Assembly (NCBI GenBank): GCA_959028445.1
Contig: CAUFRY010000001.1
Location: forward strand, 55,364-119,363
Direction of reading: 5' to 3'
Length of the DNA: 64,000 nt
DNA from: an uncultured Collinsella sp.
Lineage (GTDB): Bacteria > Actinomycetota > Coriobacteriia > Coriobacteriales > Coriobacteriaceae
Under the pieces are notes generated by a model. It saw nothing but the letters and a program-made list of their open reading frames with translations. It made no database searches and was not told the origin of the DNA. Of the stretch, positions 39,580-48,402 are shown one piece after another. Numbering within the stretch: position 1 is the stretch's first letter; every line of letters starts with the position of its first letter. Both the position numbers and the translations under genes were made by a program.

Positions 39580-40110
39580 GTGAGTTATTTGGATCTGGCT
39601 CGGGGTCGGTATTCTTGTCGTGAGTTTGAAGATCGGGCTGTGGAGCAGGCTGTGGTGGATGCCATTGTTGAGGCTGGGCGGATTGCTCCTTCTGCTTGTA
39701 ATAATCATCCTTCTCGTGTGATGGTGCTGGATACGCCTGAGCTTCTGGAGAAGGCTGCTGCTTGTCAGCCTCGGTTTGCTCGTGATGGATCTATCTTTGG
39801 CGCTCCGCTCATCTTCCTTATTTGTAGCGTTACCGAAGACGCTTGGGTGCGCCCGTATGACCAGATGAATTCCAGTGAAATCGATACGTCCATAGTGTGC
39901 GATCAGATGATGATGGAGGCCACCGAGCAGGGCCTGGGAACGTGTTGGGTATGCCATTTTAAGCCCGAGGTGGCACAGGAGCAGTTCAACCTGCCCGAGG
40001 GCGTCTATCCCTATCACATGCTCGTCTGCGGATATCCTGCCGACCACATCGCCGATTCCGAGCATCGCGAGGCCCGTACCATTCCCCTCTCCGACTTCCT
40101 CCTCAAGTAG
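39580..40110 (+). CDS. Nitroreductase-family protein
   Basis: A 176-residue FMN-dependent reductase. The N-terminus SYLDLARGRYSCREFED contains the R-x-S-x-R-x-F-type FMN phosphate site, and IAPSACNNHPSRVMVL is the second cofactor stretch. EQGLGTCWVCHF near residue 130 and LVCGYP complete the fold. The substrate is unknown. The start is GTG, seven bases after GGAGGG. The first 70 or so codons prefer T-ending codons (GCT, TCT, CTT), whereas the rest uses C-ending codons like its neighbours. A terminator follows. Confidence 0.85.
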   Translation: MSYLDLARGRYSCREFEDRAVEQAVVDAIVEAGRIAPSACNNHPSRVMVLDTPELLEKAAACQPRFARDGSIFGAPLIFLICSVTEDAWVRPYDQMNSSEIDTSIVCDQMMMEATEQGLGTCWVCHFKPEVAQEQFNLPEGVYPYHMLVCGYPADHIADSEHREARTIPLSDFLLK

Positions 40111-40157
40111 ATTTTGGGACATGCCCTAAAACCTATCCTTGACCGCTCACCGGTTCG

Positions 40158-40196
40158 CCGAGTTCTGCGCCACTATGTGCAGGGCTCGGTTTTTTA
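40158..40196 (+). terminator. Terminator of the nitroreductase gene
   Basis: CCGAG-TT-CTGC pairs with GCAG-GG-CTCGG around a 10-base loop; seven T residues follow. Confidence 0.8.
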
Positions 40197-40220
40197 TGTT
40201 GCGCGCCCCGGTACAGTCAT

Positions 40221-40248
40221 AAAAAAGGACCCGCAAGCTGCGGGTCCT
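40221..40248 (-). terminator. Terminator of divIVA
   Basis: AGGACCCGCA and TGCGGGTCCT form a 10-bp stem with a short AGC loop; TTTTT follows on the minus strand. Confidence 0.88.
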
Positions 40249-40276
40249 TTCTAGGCACTAAATTGTAGGCCGAATG

Positions 40277-40951
40277 TTAGTCCAGGTCGTCGGCAGCGAA
40301 GTTGTCGATCGGGGCGAAGGGATCGGCCACGGGGACAACCGGGTCAGCGACGGGCAGCGGCTCGGCGGGAACAGTCACCGCAGGAGAAGCGGCAGAACCG
40401 ACCGGCGTGGAGGCCATGAGGTCGGCCGGGAAGGAGTTCTGGGCATCGTCCATGAAGTGCTGGATGAGCTTGAGATACTCGGCCTTGAACTCCTCACGAG
40501 AAGCCTTGAGACGATCGATCTCCTCGAGCTCAGCCTGCTTTTCGGTCAGAGCCTGGCGGATAACCTCGCGGGCCTTGGCGTCAGCCTCGTTGCGAATACG
40601 CTCAGCGTTCTCATTGGCATCGTTGACGATGGTCTCAGCGGTCTGCTGGGCAGCGATCAGGGCAGCGGAAATCTGGCGCTCCTGAGCGGAGAAGTCAGGG
40701 GCGGGAGCAGCCACGGGGGCGGCAGGAACGGCCTGGGCGGGGGCATCCTGAGCCTGGGCAAGCTGAGCCTGCGCATCGGCAAGCTGCTGCTCGGTAGCAG
40801 TCAGACGACCCTTAAGGTCGACGATCTTAGCGAGCATAGCGTCAACCTCAGAGGACAGCGTCTCCAAGAAGACGTCGACCTCAGCAGGATCGTAGCCACG
40901 CTTGGCCTCAGAGAAAGTCTGAGCCTGGATGTCTGCAGGGGTAATAGCCAT
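40277..40951 (-). CDS. divIVA: DivIVA-domain cell division / polarity protein
   Basis: A 224-residue coiled-coil scaffold that marks curved membrane at poles and division sites. The N-terminal DivIVA motif is ITPADIQAQTFSEAKRGYDPAEVDVFLE. A first coiled coil (about 30-68) is separated by a Pro/Ala-rich hinge (69-86) from a second long one (about 88-165), and the Pro/Val-rich tail ends in an acidic stretch. In Actinobacteria this protein (Wag31) organises polar growth. It is the last gene of the division block. The ATG follows AAAGGAGACTTGTT. Confidence 0.88.
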   Translation of the reverse strand: MAITPADIQAQTFSEAKRGYDPAEVDVFLETLSSEVDAMLAKIVDLKGRLTATEQQLADAQAQLAQAQDAPAQAVPAAPVAAPAPDFSAQERQISAALIAAQQTAETIVNDANENAERIRNEADAKAREVIRQALTEKQAELEEIDRLKASREEFKAEYLKLIQHFMDDAQNSFPADLMASTPVGSAASPAVTVPAEPLPVADPVVPVADPFAPIDNFAADDLD

Positions 40952-41012
40952 AACAAGTCTCCTTTTTCATCGCCTCGGCGCTACACGCCCGACGTAAGTT
41001 ACTAAGACAGTT

Positions 41013-41294
41013 CTACACGAGTATACCTATAAGAAGCTGCAGAACCAGCCTCTGCACCAACTGCAACGCAATAATCGCAACGACCGGCGAAAAATCGATA
41101 CCGCCCATCGGCGGGATGAAACGACGGAACAGGTTGAGCCACGGACCGCACACGCTATCAAGCACCGCGGCAATATCCTGAAGCAAACCACCCTGCTTCA
41201 TGGGAATCCACGTCATAAAGCAGTAGACGACAATGAGCGTGGAATAGAAGTTGAACAGCGTATTGACCAGCTGGACGATAGTGTAGATGTTGAT
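41013..41294 (-). CDS. yggT: YggT family membrane protein with probable AUC start
   Basis: A small membrane protein (93 residues from this start) with two helices. The N-terminal part INIYTIVQLVNTLFNFYSTLIVVYCF is a clear first helix; WIPM and LNLFRRFIPPMGGIDFSPVVAIIALQLVQ are YggT signatures. No ATG, GTG or TTG lies between the upstream stop (41316) and the middle of the first helix. GAGGAG stands six bases before an ATC at 41294, so AUC (or AUU at 41300) initiation is the best reading. Starting at the internal ATG (41216) would delete the first helix. It begins 21 bases after sepF. Confidence 0.75.
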   Translation of the reverse strand: MNIYTIVQLVNTLFNFYSTLIVVYCFMTWIPMKQGGLLQDIAAVLDSVCGPWLNLFRRFIPPMGGIDFSPVVAIIALQLVQRLVLQLLIGILV

Positions 41295-41315
41295 GGGAAT
41301 CTCCTCGTCTTGTCT

Positions 41316-42038
41316 TTACTTAAGGTAGCCGTCGGCACGAAGCTTCTTGAGATCGGAATCTTTGACCTCGCAACCGGCGGGCAGCACCATGAACACGCGG
41401 TCGCCCACCTCCTTGACCGTGGCACCCAGACCGCAGGCAAAGCCGTAAGAGAAGTCCAAGACGCGCTTGGCAACTTCGGTGCGTACGCCCACAAAAATCA
41501 GTGCGACAGGCTGCTTGGTGCGAACGCGGCGCACCACGGTCTCCACGTCGTCATAGCTCTCGGGGCGCAGGACATAGGCCGGCAGCTGCGGTGTGGCGTT
41601 GATGATATTGCTCGCATAGGCCGAGGCATCGCTCGGTGCAGGCGCAGGCGCAGCGGCGGCACGGGCGCGGGTGTTCTCGGCGTAGCTCGACGGCGTGTCA
41701 TAGGCACCAGGACGATAACCGCTCGCAACACTGTCCTGCGAGCGCGAAGGCGGGTTATACGTCGTGGCATGGCGGGAGTCATCGCCGACCAGCTGCCCGG
41801 AGCGTGTATACACGGCAACCGACTCAGCTTCACCACGGCGCGTCTGACCAAGCAGGCCGTTGCTCGGCTCGTCTTGGGTGTAGTAGCCCTCGCCCGAAGC
41901 ACCGCTGTAGCCGTTGCCCTGATAGCCATCGTCATAGCCATCATCGTAGCCGTAGTCGTCGTCCTGGCCATAACCCTGGTCGTAACCCTGCTGGCCGCCC
42001 AGGTGCATCTTATTTTTAATCTCGTCAAGGAAGCCCAT
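41316..42038 (-). CDS. sepF: Cell division protein SepF
   Basis: Membrane anchor and bundler of FtsZ, the main FtsZ tether in bacteria that lack FtsA. The 240-residue protein begins with the amphipathic membrane-targeting helix MGFLDEIKNKMHL, then has a long disordered linker rich in Gly, Tyr, Asp and Ala (about 14-150), and ends with the SepF core: PAYVLRPESYDDVETVVRRVRTKQPVALIFVG and ARRVLDFSYGFACGLGATV-type sequence. The ATG follows GAGGACACAACC. It lies between yggS and yggT as in other Gram-positives. Confidence 0.92.
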   Translation of the reverse strand: MGFLDEIKNKMHLGGQQGYDQGYGQDDDYGYDDGYDDGYQGNGYSGASGEGYYTQDEPSNGLLGQTRRGEAESVAVYTRSGQLVGDDSRHATTYNPPSRSQDSVASGYRPGAYDTPSSYAENTRARAAAAPAPAPSDASAYASNIINATPQLPAYVLRPESYDDVETVVRRVRTKQPVALIFVGVRTEVAKRVLDFSYGFACGLGATVKEVGDRVFMVLPAGCEVKDSDLKKLRADGYLK

Positions 42039-42098
42039 GGTTGTGTCCTCTCGCGGTTTAGTGCAGGCGCCCCGATAATCAGTGCGCACTTCAGAGCC

Positions 42099-42836
42099 TT
42101 ATTTTACTGCAAACTCCGGGCTAAATACTACCCTGCCCAGGCGAACGAGCGTAGAGCCCTCCTCAAGGGCAGGCTCAAAGTCTTCGCTCATGCCGCAGGA
42201 AAGCTCAGGCAGGTTCAAATCGGGATGCGCCGCCTCCAGCTCATCCCGCAGCTCACGAAGCCCCGCAAAGGTGCGGCGTGCCACATCCTTATTCCCCCGG
42301 GGCGCCATAGTCATAAGCCCCTGTACGCAAATTCCCTCAAGTTCCGCAAGCTCACCCGCGGCGGCGCGAATCTCATCGGGCGAAAAGCCTCCCTTCGACT
42401 CCTCACCACTCACATTGACCTCAATGAGCACACGCTGGGGGCCGGCGAGTTCGCCTGCCTCAATCTTGCGGGCAGCACGGCTCGAGATCGCCTGCGCCAG
42501 ATGCAGCGAACCCACCGAGTGAATCAGCTCGGCTGAGCCCAGCACCGCATTGATCTTATTGGTCTGCAGGTTGCCGATCATATCGAAGCGCACCTCGGGC
42601 AGCTCCGGATGCTCCGCCAAACCTGTGAGCTTGCGAACCAGCTCCTGCGGGCGATTCTCGGCAAAATGGCGATACCCCGCCTGGATGGCGGCAACGGTCT
42701 CATCGACACCAACGGTCTTGGACACGGCAATGAGGCGCGCGGCGTCGTGGGGACGGCCCGCGCGATCGAGCGCCGCATAAAAACGTTCCAGAATCTGCTC
42801 GCGGCGAGCGCGCATCAAGTCCAAATAGTTATCCAT
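42099..42836 (-). CDS. yggS: YggS/PLPBP family pyridoxal-phosphate homeostasis protein
   Basis: A 245-residue TIM-barrel PLP-binding protein without known catalysis, needed for vitamin B6 balance. The PLP lysine lies in LIAVSKTVG, and the barrel has HFAENRPQELVRK, FDMIGNLQTNKIN, LIEVNVSGEESKGGF and the phosphate-binding LSCGMSEDFEPAL with LVRLGR. The ATG lies nine bases after GGAGG. It stands between phoU and sepF; in most Gram-positives pgeF would precede it directly, but here the pst operon intervenes. Confidence 0.9.
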   Translation of the reverse strand: MDNYLDLMRARREQILERFYAALDRAGRPHDAARLIAVSKTVGVDETVAAIQAGYRHFAENRPQELVRKLTGLAEHPELPEVRFDMIGNLQTNKINAVLGSAELIHSVGSLHLAQAISSRAARKIEAGELAGPQRVLIEVNVSGEESKGGFSPDEIRAAAGELAELEGICVQGLMTMAPRGNKDVARRTFAGLRELRDELEAAHPDLNLPELSCGMSEDFEPALEEGSTLVRLGRVVFSPEFAVK

Positions 42837-42886
42837 TGCCAATCGCCTCCGCTGACAGCCAAACAAGTAGTCCCATGCTAACGCAA

Positions 42887-42918
42887 GAGCGCGGCCCCGC
42901 ATGTGCAAGGCCGCGCTC
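42887..42918 (-). terminator. Hairpin after phoU
   Basis: GAGCGCGGCC and GGCCGCGCTC form a perfect 10-bp stem with a 12-base loop between phoU and yggS. The following minus-strand bases (TTGCGTT) are only mildly T-rich. Confidence 0.55.
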
Positions 42919-42955
42919 ACTTAGGTATTTACAATCTTTCGACGAACGGGGTTAC

Positions 42956-43813
42956 TTACTCCTCGTCGTCCTCGCCATCGTCCTCATCCTCAAGATGATC
43001 GAGCAGGTAGCGAAGACCCTCGCTGACCTCGTTAACGGGCACCTTGGCAACGTAGCGTGCATCGACGGCGGGCCTCATGATAACACCCTCGCCCGAAGGC
43101 ACGCGCATGCTCTCGAGCTCATCCTCATCAGTGCAGGCGATATCACCGGCAGTCATACGCTGTCCGGTCAACAGGAAGGTCAGACGGCAGGCGGCATCGA
43201 TGGAAATCGAGGCGATGCGATCGAGATAGCGCGATACCATGATGGCGCGGCGCAGGTCGTCATAGTTGCTGTCGTCGTCCATAAAATCGCCCGTGTCCAT
43301 GCGGTTAAAGGTGCGGAAGAACTTCTCGTAGGCGGCGTGCACTGGCTCGTCCTCGACGGCCAAGTTGCAGATGATGGACATGTCGTTGGTGACGAGCGCA
43401 GAAAGCGAAGAGCCCAGCACCTGGTAGACGGCCTCAGCCTCGGCCTCGACCGTGCCGACAAGCTCCTTGGGCAGCGAGATGTCGGCCTTGATCATATGAC
43501 GCGTGGCGCGGCAAATCTGGCGAACCTTATCGGTCATGCGCTGCAGGTTAAAGTCGACGTAGATGATCGTCTGCAGCAAGCGGAAGTCGGAGGCGACCGG
43601 TGACTGCGTGGCAATCAGGTTGTAGCAGACGGCCTCCAGGTTGGCGCAGCGTGCGTCAATCGAAAGCGTACGCTTCTTGGTCTTGGTGGCGAGCTTGCGG
43701 TCGTCGGTCACATAGGCCTTCACGGCATCGTGGAGGGCCAGATCGACGGCCTCGTAGATGCTCAGCATCTCGTGACGGGCCTCGATGAGCTGACGGGAAA
43801 ACAGTTTGCGCAT
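42956..43813 (-). CDS. phoU: Phosphate uptake regulator PhoU
   Basis: A 285-residue helical protein that links the Pst transporter to the phosphate-sensing kinase and limits uptake. Two three-helix PhoU repeats are visible, with the metal-binding patterns of MLSIYEAVDLALHDAV and NLQRMTDKVRQICRATRHM in the first and MVSRYLDRIASISIDAACR in the second. About 55 residues of C-terminal extension end in an acidic DHLEDEDDGEDDEE tail, longer than the usual 215-235-residue PhoU. It follows pstB by 92 bases and ends the pst unit. Confidence 0.85.
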   Translation of the reverse strand: MRKLFSRQLIEARHEMLSIYEAVDLALHDAVKAYVTDDRKLATKTKKRTLSIDARCANLEAVCYNLIATQSPVASDFRLLQTIIYVDFNLQRMTDKVRQICRATRHMIKADISLPKELVGTVEAEAEAVYQVLGSSLSALVTNDMSIICNLAVEDEPVHAAYEKFFRTFNRMDTGDFMDDDSNYDDLRRAIMVSRYLDRIASISIDAACRLTFLLTGQRMTAGDIACTDEDELESMRVPSGEGVIMRPAVDARYVAKVPVNEVSEGLRYLLDHLEDEDDGEDDEE

Positions 43814-43905
43814 GGTTCACTCCAATCAGTTGGGTGCGGTCATGCCGCCCGCACAGTGAATACGCACCGGACCAGATCCGATCGGCTTGGGACTAGTCGC
43901 ACCGA

Positions 43906-44709
<804 letters not shown>

Positions 44710-44721
44710 GGGACTCCTTAA

Positions 44722-45627
44722 CTAGCGACGCTTGCGCGACAGGAAGCGCGCAAACAGGTTGAAGGCCAAAATGATCACCATCAGCAAGAGCGCGGTGCCG
44801 TAGGCTGCGTTCATGTTGATGCCGTCGTTGGCAAGCAGGTACAGGTGAACGGTCATGGGACGACCGGAATCGAGCGGCGAAATAGGTAGATTGATGGCCT
44901 GGCCCATGGTGTAGAGCACCACGGCGGTCTCGCCGATGGCACGGCCGATGGCAAGGACGATGCCCGTGGCAATGCGGCCAAAGGCCGAAGGAAGCACGAT
45001 CTTGGAGACGACCTGCCACTTGGTAGCGCCCAGGCCGTACGCGCCCCAACGGATATAGCGCGGAACGGCGCGAATGGCTTCTTCGGTGGTGCGCATGACG
45101 ATGGGAAGCATCAAGAGCGCGAGCGCCAGAGCGGCCGAGACCATCGAAAGGCCCAGGCCCATAGCCTCGACAAACAAGGCGTAGCCAAACAGGCCCATAA
45201 CGATGGAGGGCACCGAGGCCAAAGCGTCAGCAGCGTAGCGAATGAGCTCGACGACCTTGCCCTGCTTGGCGTACTCGGCCAGATAGACGGCTGCCAGCAC
45301 AGCGATCGGCGTGCAGATAAGCATGGCGAGCGCCGTCACGTAGACGGTCGAGACGATCGTGGGCCAAATTCCGCCCTCGGCGTTGACGCCCTGGGGCCAA
45401 CCGAAGATAAAGTCGAGCGAGATGTGTGGCAGGCCGTTGATGACCACGTAGGCGATGATAGCGACCAGCACCAGCGTGGTGATGTAGGCAGCGGCACGAA
45501 ACACGCCAAGCATGATCTTGTTGGACAGGTCCTTGTTGATGCGGCCCTTCTTGCCGTGGGAAAGGGCACGCTTGATGCGCTCGCGCGACGAGGTCGTATC
45601 GACCGTCGTGTCAACGGAATCGGACAT
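44722..45627 (-). CDS. pstA: Phosphate ABC transporter permease PstA
   Basis: Second membrane subunit of the Pst importer, 301 residues. After a 35-residue cytoplasmic tail come six helices; the first reads AAYITTLVLVAIIAYVVINGLPHISLDFIFG. The coupling motif is AIRAVPRYIRWGAYGLGATKWQVVSKIVLPSA and the conserved AIGRAIGETAVVLYT follows. It starts three bases after the pstC stop and ends 12 bases before pstB. Confidence 0.95.
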   Translation of the reverse strand: MSDSVDTTVDTTSSRERIKRALSHGKKGRINKDLSNKIMLGVFRAAAYITTLVLVAIIAYVVINGLPHISLDFIFGWPQGVNAEGGIWPTIVSTVYVTALAMLICTPIAVLAAVYLAEYAKQGKVVELIRYAADALASVPSIVMGLFGYALFVEAMGLGLSMVSAALALALLMLPIVMRTTEEAIRAVPRYIRWGAYGLGATKWQVVSKIVLPSAFGRIATGIVLAIGRAIGETAVVLYTMGQAINLPISPLDSGRPMTVHLYLLANDGINMNAAYGTALLLMVIILAFNLFARFLSRKRR

Positions 45628-45630
45628 AGC

Positions 45631-46557
45631 CTACCCCCTCTTCTTCTTGGAAATCAGACGGACGATACCCACCAGCGTGGCGGAGATGATAAACAGGACC
45701 ACACCCATGCCGAACAGCGCCGAGCGGTGCAGACCCGAGGAATAGCTCATGTCGAGCGCAATCTGGCTCGTGAGCGTCGAGATGGGGCTCGCAATGCTGT
45801 CGGGAATAACCGGGGCGTTACCTACGACCATGAGCACGGCCATGGTCTCGCCGATGGCACGGCCCATACCCAGCACGATGGCATCAACGATACCCAGCTT
45901 CGCGGCAGGTAGCACGATCTTATAGATGGTCTGCCACTTTGTGGCGCCCATGGCATACGATGCCTCGCGAATGCCCATGGGAATGGAATTGAGAGCATCG
46001 ATGGTGAGCGTGGTGATGGTAGGGACGATCATGATGGCGAGCACAAACCACGCCGTCAGCGCACCAAAACCAAGGCCGCCGGTCAGTTGTGCGATAAACG
46101 GGCGGATGATGATCATGCCAAAGAAGCCGTAGATGATGGAGGGTATGCCCGCCAGCAGGTCAACGGCGGGGCTGATGAGCTTGCGCACGCGCTTGCTGGC
46201 AATCTCGACCAGGTAAACGGCCGTACCCACGCCCAGCGGCACGCCCATGGCGAGCGCACCGACGGTCACCAGACCCGAGCCGGCAAGCAGCGACAAGATG
46301 CCGTAGTGGCCCTCGGAAGGCGCCCACGTAAAGCTAAAGAAGTCAGCCAGACCGATGTCAGTAAAGACGGGCAGCGCCGAGTACGTGGTAAAGACAAAAA
46401 TCAGGATGACGGTAACGACCGCCAAGAACGCGCAGGCAAAGAAGATCCACTGCAGCGCCTTCTCCTTGATATAGGTACTGCGCGATACGAGCGCCAGCTC
46501 GCGCTTCTTGGGCGTCTGAACATTCTGCTCAGTCTGGGAGTTTTCCTGTGCTTCCAT
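45631..46557 (-). CDS. pstC: Phosphate ABC transporter permease PstC
   Basis: First membrane subunit of the Pst importer, 308 residues with six helices. The periplasmic segment after helix one has the PstC-typical GLADFFSFTWAPSEGHYGILSLLAGS, followed by MGVPLGVGTAVYLVE. The coupling motif is IREASYAMGATKWQTIYKIVLPAA, then GMGRAIGETMAVLMVVGN. I chose the ATG at 46557, eight bases after GGGGAG; a GTG three codons upstream overlaps the site. It starts almost at the pstS stop. Confidence 0.95.
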   Translation of the reverse strand: MEAQENSQTEQNVQTPKKRELALVSRSTYIKEKALQWIFFACAFLAVVTVILIFVFTTYSALPVFTDIGLADFFSFTWAPSEGHYGILSLLAGSGLVTVGALAMGVPLGVGTAVYLVEIASKRVRKLISPAVDLLAGIPSIIYGFFGMIIIRPFIAQLTGGLGFGALTAWFVLAIMIVPTITTLTIDALNSIPMGIREASYAMGATKWQTIYKIVLPAAKLGIVDAIVLGMGRAIGETMAVLMVVGNAPVIPDSIASPISTLTSQIALDMSYSSGLHRSALFGMGVVLFIISATLVGIVRLISKKKRG

Positions 46558-46558
46558 G

Positions 46559-47395
46559 CTACTCACTCCCCTTCTCGTCGTTGGTGACGGGAATAAAGCC
46601 CGCCTCGCGAATCTGCTTGTCCATCTTTTCGGACGTCACATAGTCGATGTAATCCTGCGCCTGCTGCGAAGGCACACCCTTCACAAAGAAGTAAAGGTCG
46701 CGCGAGATGGGATAGCCGCCACTCGCGACCGTCTTCTCGGACGCCTCAACATGATTGACCGAGACGGCCTTGACCGAGGTCTTGGCGTTGAGGCTATCGA
46801 CGAAGCCCAGCGAAATGTAGCCGATGGCCCCACGCGAACGAGATACCACGTCGCGCACCTGGCCCGTACCCGAAAGAACAGCCGAGCGGCGATCGAACGG
46901 CGTGCCATCCATCACGATGGTACGGAAGGCCTCGCGCGTACCGGACGCCTCGTCTCGGTTGATGACCTGAATCCTCAGGTCCTCGCCACCGACCTCTTTC
47001 CAATTGGTAATCTTGCCGGCGTAGATATCGCGGAGCTGCTCGGTCGAGAGGTTATCGACGGGGTTGTCGTCGTTCACGATGACCGCAATACCGTCGTGGG
47101 CAATGACGATGGGAGTCAGGCCCAGATCCTGTTCGTCGGCATTGAGTCCACGGGAGGAGCTGGCGATATCGGCCGTGCCGGCGCTGACGGCCTCGATGCC
47201 AGCAGAAGAACCCAAACCGGAAACGAGCACGTCGATGCCGGTCTCCTCCTTAAAGCCCTCGGCCGCAATCTCGGCGATAGGAAGGCAGGTCGTGGAGCCA
47301 GCGACGGTAATGGAAGAGGTAGAAGATCCCGAAGAACAGGCGCACAGCGTAAGCGTAAGCACAGCGGCGCTCAGGACCGATACGATCTTTCTCAT
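46559..47395 (-). CDS. pstS: Phosphate-binding lipoprotein
   Basis: Extracytoplasmic phosphate receptor of the Pst importer. The 278-residue precursor has a signal ending at lipobox LCAC (Cys19), so it is membrane-anchored. Phosphate-site stretches are ITVAGSTTCLPI, SGLGSSAGIEAVSAGTADIASSSR and NRDEASGTREAF; GAIGYISLGFV and FVKGVPSQQAQDYIDYV are further family signatures. Its ATG overlaps the TGA of pgeF (ATGA), so pgeF and pstS are translationally coupled. Confidence 0.94.
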   Translation of the reverse strand: MRKIVSVLSAAVLTLTLCACSSGSSTSSITVAGSTTCLPIAEIAAEGFKEETGIDVLVSGLGSSAGIEAVSAGTADIASSSRGLNADEQDLGLTPIVIAHDGIAVIVNDDNPVDNLSTEQLRDIYAGKITNWKEVGGEDLRIQVINRDEASGTREAFRTIVMDGTPFDRRSAVLSGTGQVRDVVSRSRGAIGYISLGFVDSLNAKTSVKAVSVNHVEASEKTVASGGYPISRDLYFFVKGVPSQQAQDYIDYVTSEKMDKQIREAGFIPVTNDEKGSE

Positions 47396-48192
47396 AGCAT
47401 CACGCCGATCGCAGCATGGCGCCCACAGGTGCCGCCCTCGTTACGGTAGGAATAAAAGCGGTCGTTCTGACGCACGGTCGAAAGCTGGGTATCCACGATA
47501 TTATCCGCGTCGACACCGACATCTACCAGCGCCTCGCGAATGGCAGCGGAAAGATCGAGCATGCGAGAGGTACTCGCATCGATGCAAGAGAACTCGGCGG
47601 CAAAGCGATCCATGAGTTCCTGGGATACCTCATATTCGTCACCCAAGATATGGGGGCCGATATAGGCGGAAACGCCGCTCGCATCGCAACCGGCAGCATC
47701 GCAAAGCGCCTGGCACGCCTTGGCGGAAATGCGTGCAATCGTGCCCTTCCAACCGGAGTGCACCACGGCAAATCCGCCAGGGGCCACCAGCACCACGGGA
47801 ACGCAGTCGGCAAAGCAGAGCAGCACGGGTACGTTATGCGCCGTACAGACGATGGCATCGCAGCCCTCGGCAATCTGCTCGCGGACGTCCTCAAGGTCAT
47901 CGGCGCCGTTCGAGGTCACCGCAACGATATGGTCACCATGGACCTGATTGGGAACGAGCAAGTTGTGCTCGCACTCGGCGGCACCCATAGCCTCGAGCAC
48001 GCGACGACGATTTTCTTGAACAGCAAAGGGGTCATCGCCAACATGCGAGCCCAAATTGAGTGAGGAGTACGCATCTTCGGAAACACCACCGGCGCGCTCG
48101 GTGAAGGCAAAGCGAACATCGGATGTCGCGCCTTCCACCAACGTAACTCCATCATGGTCGACACGCGAAACGTTGTCCGCACGTGCTGCCAT
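47392..48192 (-). CDS. pgeF: Peptidoglycan editing factor PgeF (YfiH/laccase-domain family)
   Basis: A 266-residue protein of the multicopper-polyphenol-oxidase-like (DUF152) family. YfiH of E. coli removes wrongly incorporated L-Ser muropeptide intermediates. The metal ligands lie in VPNQVHGDHIV (His), DAIVCTAHNVPVLLCFADCVPVVL (Cys) and AVVHSGWKGT (His). The ATG at 48192 has AGGAGG seven bases upstream. It follows ftsZ, as in many Gram-positives, but is fused by a four-base overlap to pstS, so it leads the phosphate operon. A PHO-box-like repeat lies upstream. Confidence 0.9.
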   Translation of the reverse strand: MAARADNVSRVDHDGVTLVEGATSDVRFAFTERAGGVSEDAYSSLNLGSHVGDDPFAVQENRRRVLEAMGAAECEHNLLVPNQVHGDHIVAVTSNGADDLEDVREQIAEGCDAIVCTAHNVPVLLCFADCVPVVLVAPGGFAVVHSGWKGTIARISAKACQALCDAAGCDASGVSAYIGPHILGDEYEVSQELMDRFAAEFSCIDASTSRMLDLSAAIREALVDVGVDADNIVDTQLSTVRQNDRFYSYRNEGGTCGRHAAIGVML

Positions 48193-48297
48193 ACTAAAGC
48201 CTCCTAATAACACAAGTACCGCGGCATCGCCGCTACAGCCCGCGTTTATACGGCTGTCATACTTCTCTAAAAGGATACCTGCTGCACTGGAGGCAAT

Positions 48298-48315
48298 CGT
48301 AAAGGGAACGTAAAG
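48298..48315 (-). promoter_or_regulatory. PHO-box-like direct repeat before pgeF-pst
   Basis: On the minus strand CTTTACG-TTCC-CTTTACG: two identical 7-mers with an 11-base period, the architecture of PHO boxes bound by PhoB/PhoP. It lies about 105 bases upstream of pgeF, with TATCCT 20 bases further downstream as a possible -10. Confidence 0.6.
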
Positions 48316-48345
48316 AGATTGGAGGTTCTAGTTTACAAAGTCGAA

Positions 48346-48376
48346 ATAAAAAGGGCGCGTCCATACGGACACGCCC
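48346..48376 (-). terminator. Terminator of ftsZ
   Basis: GGGCGTGTCC pairs with GGACGCGCCC (one mismatch, 4-base loop) and TTTTTAT follows on the minus strand. Confidence 0.85.
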
Positions 48377-48402
48377 CCGTGAGCAACAATGCAAAGAACG
48401 AC

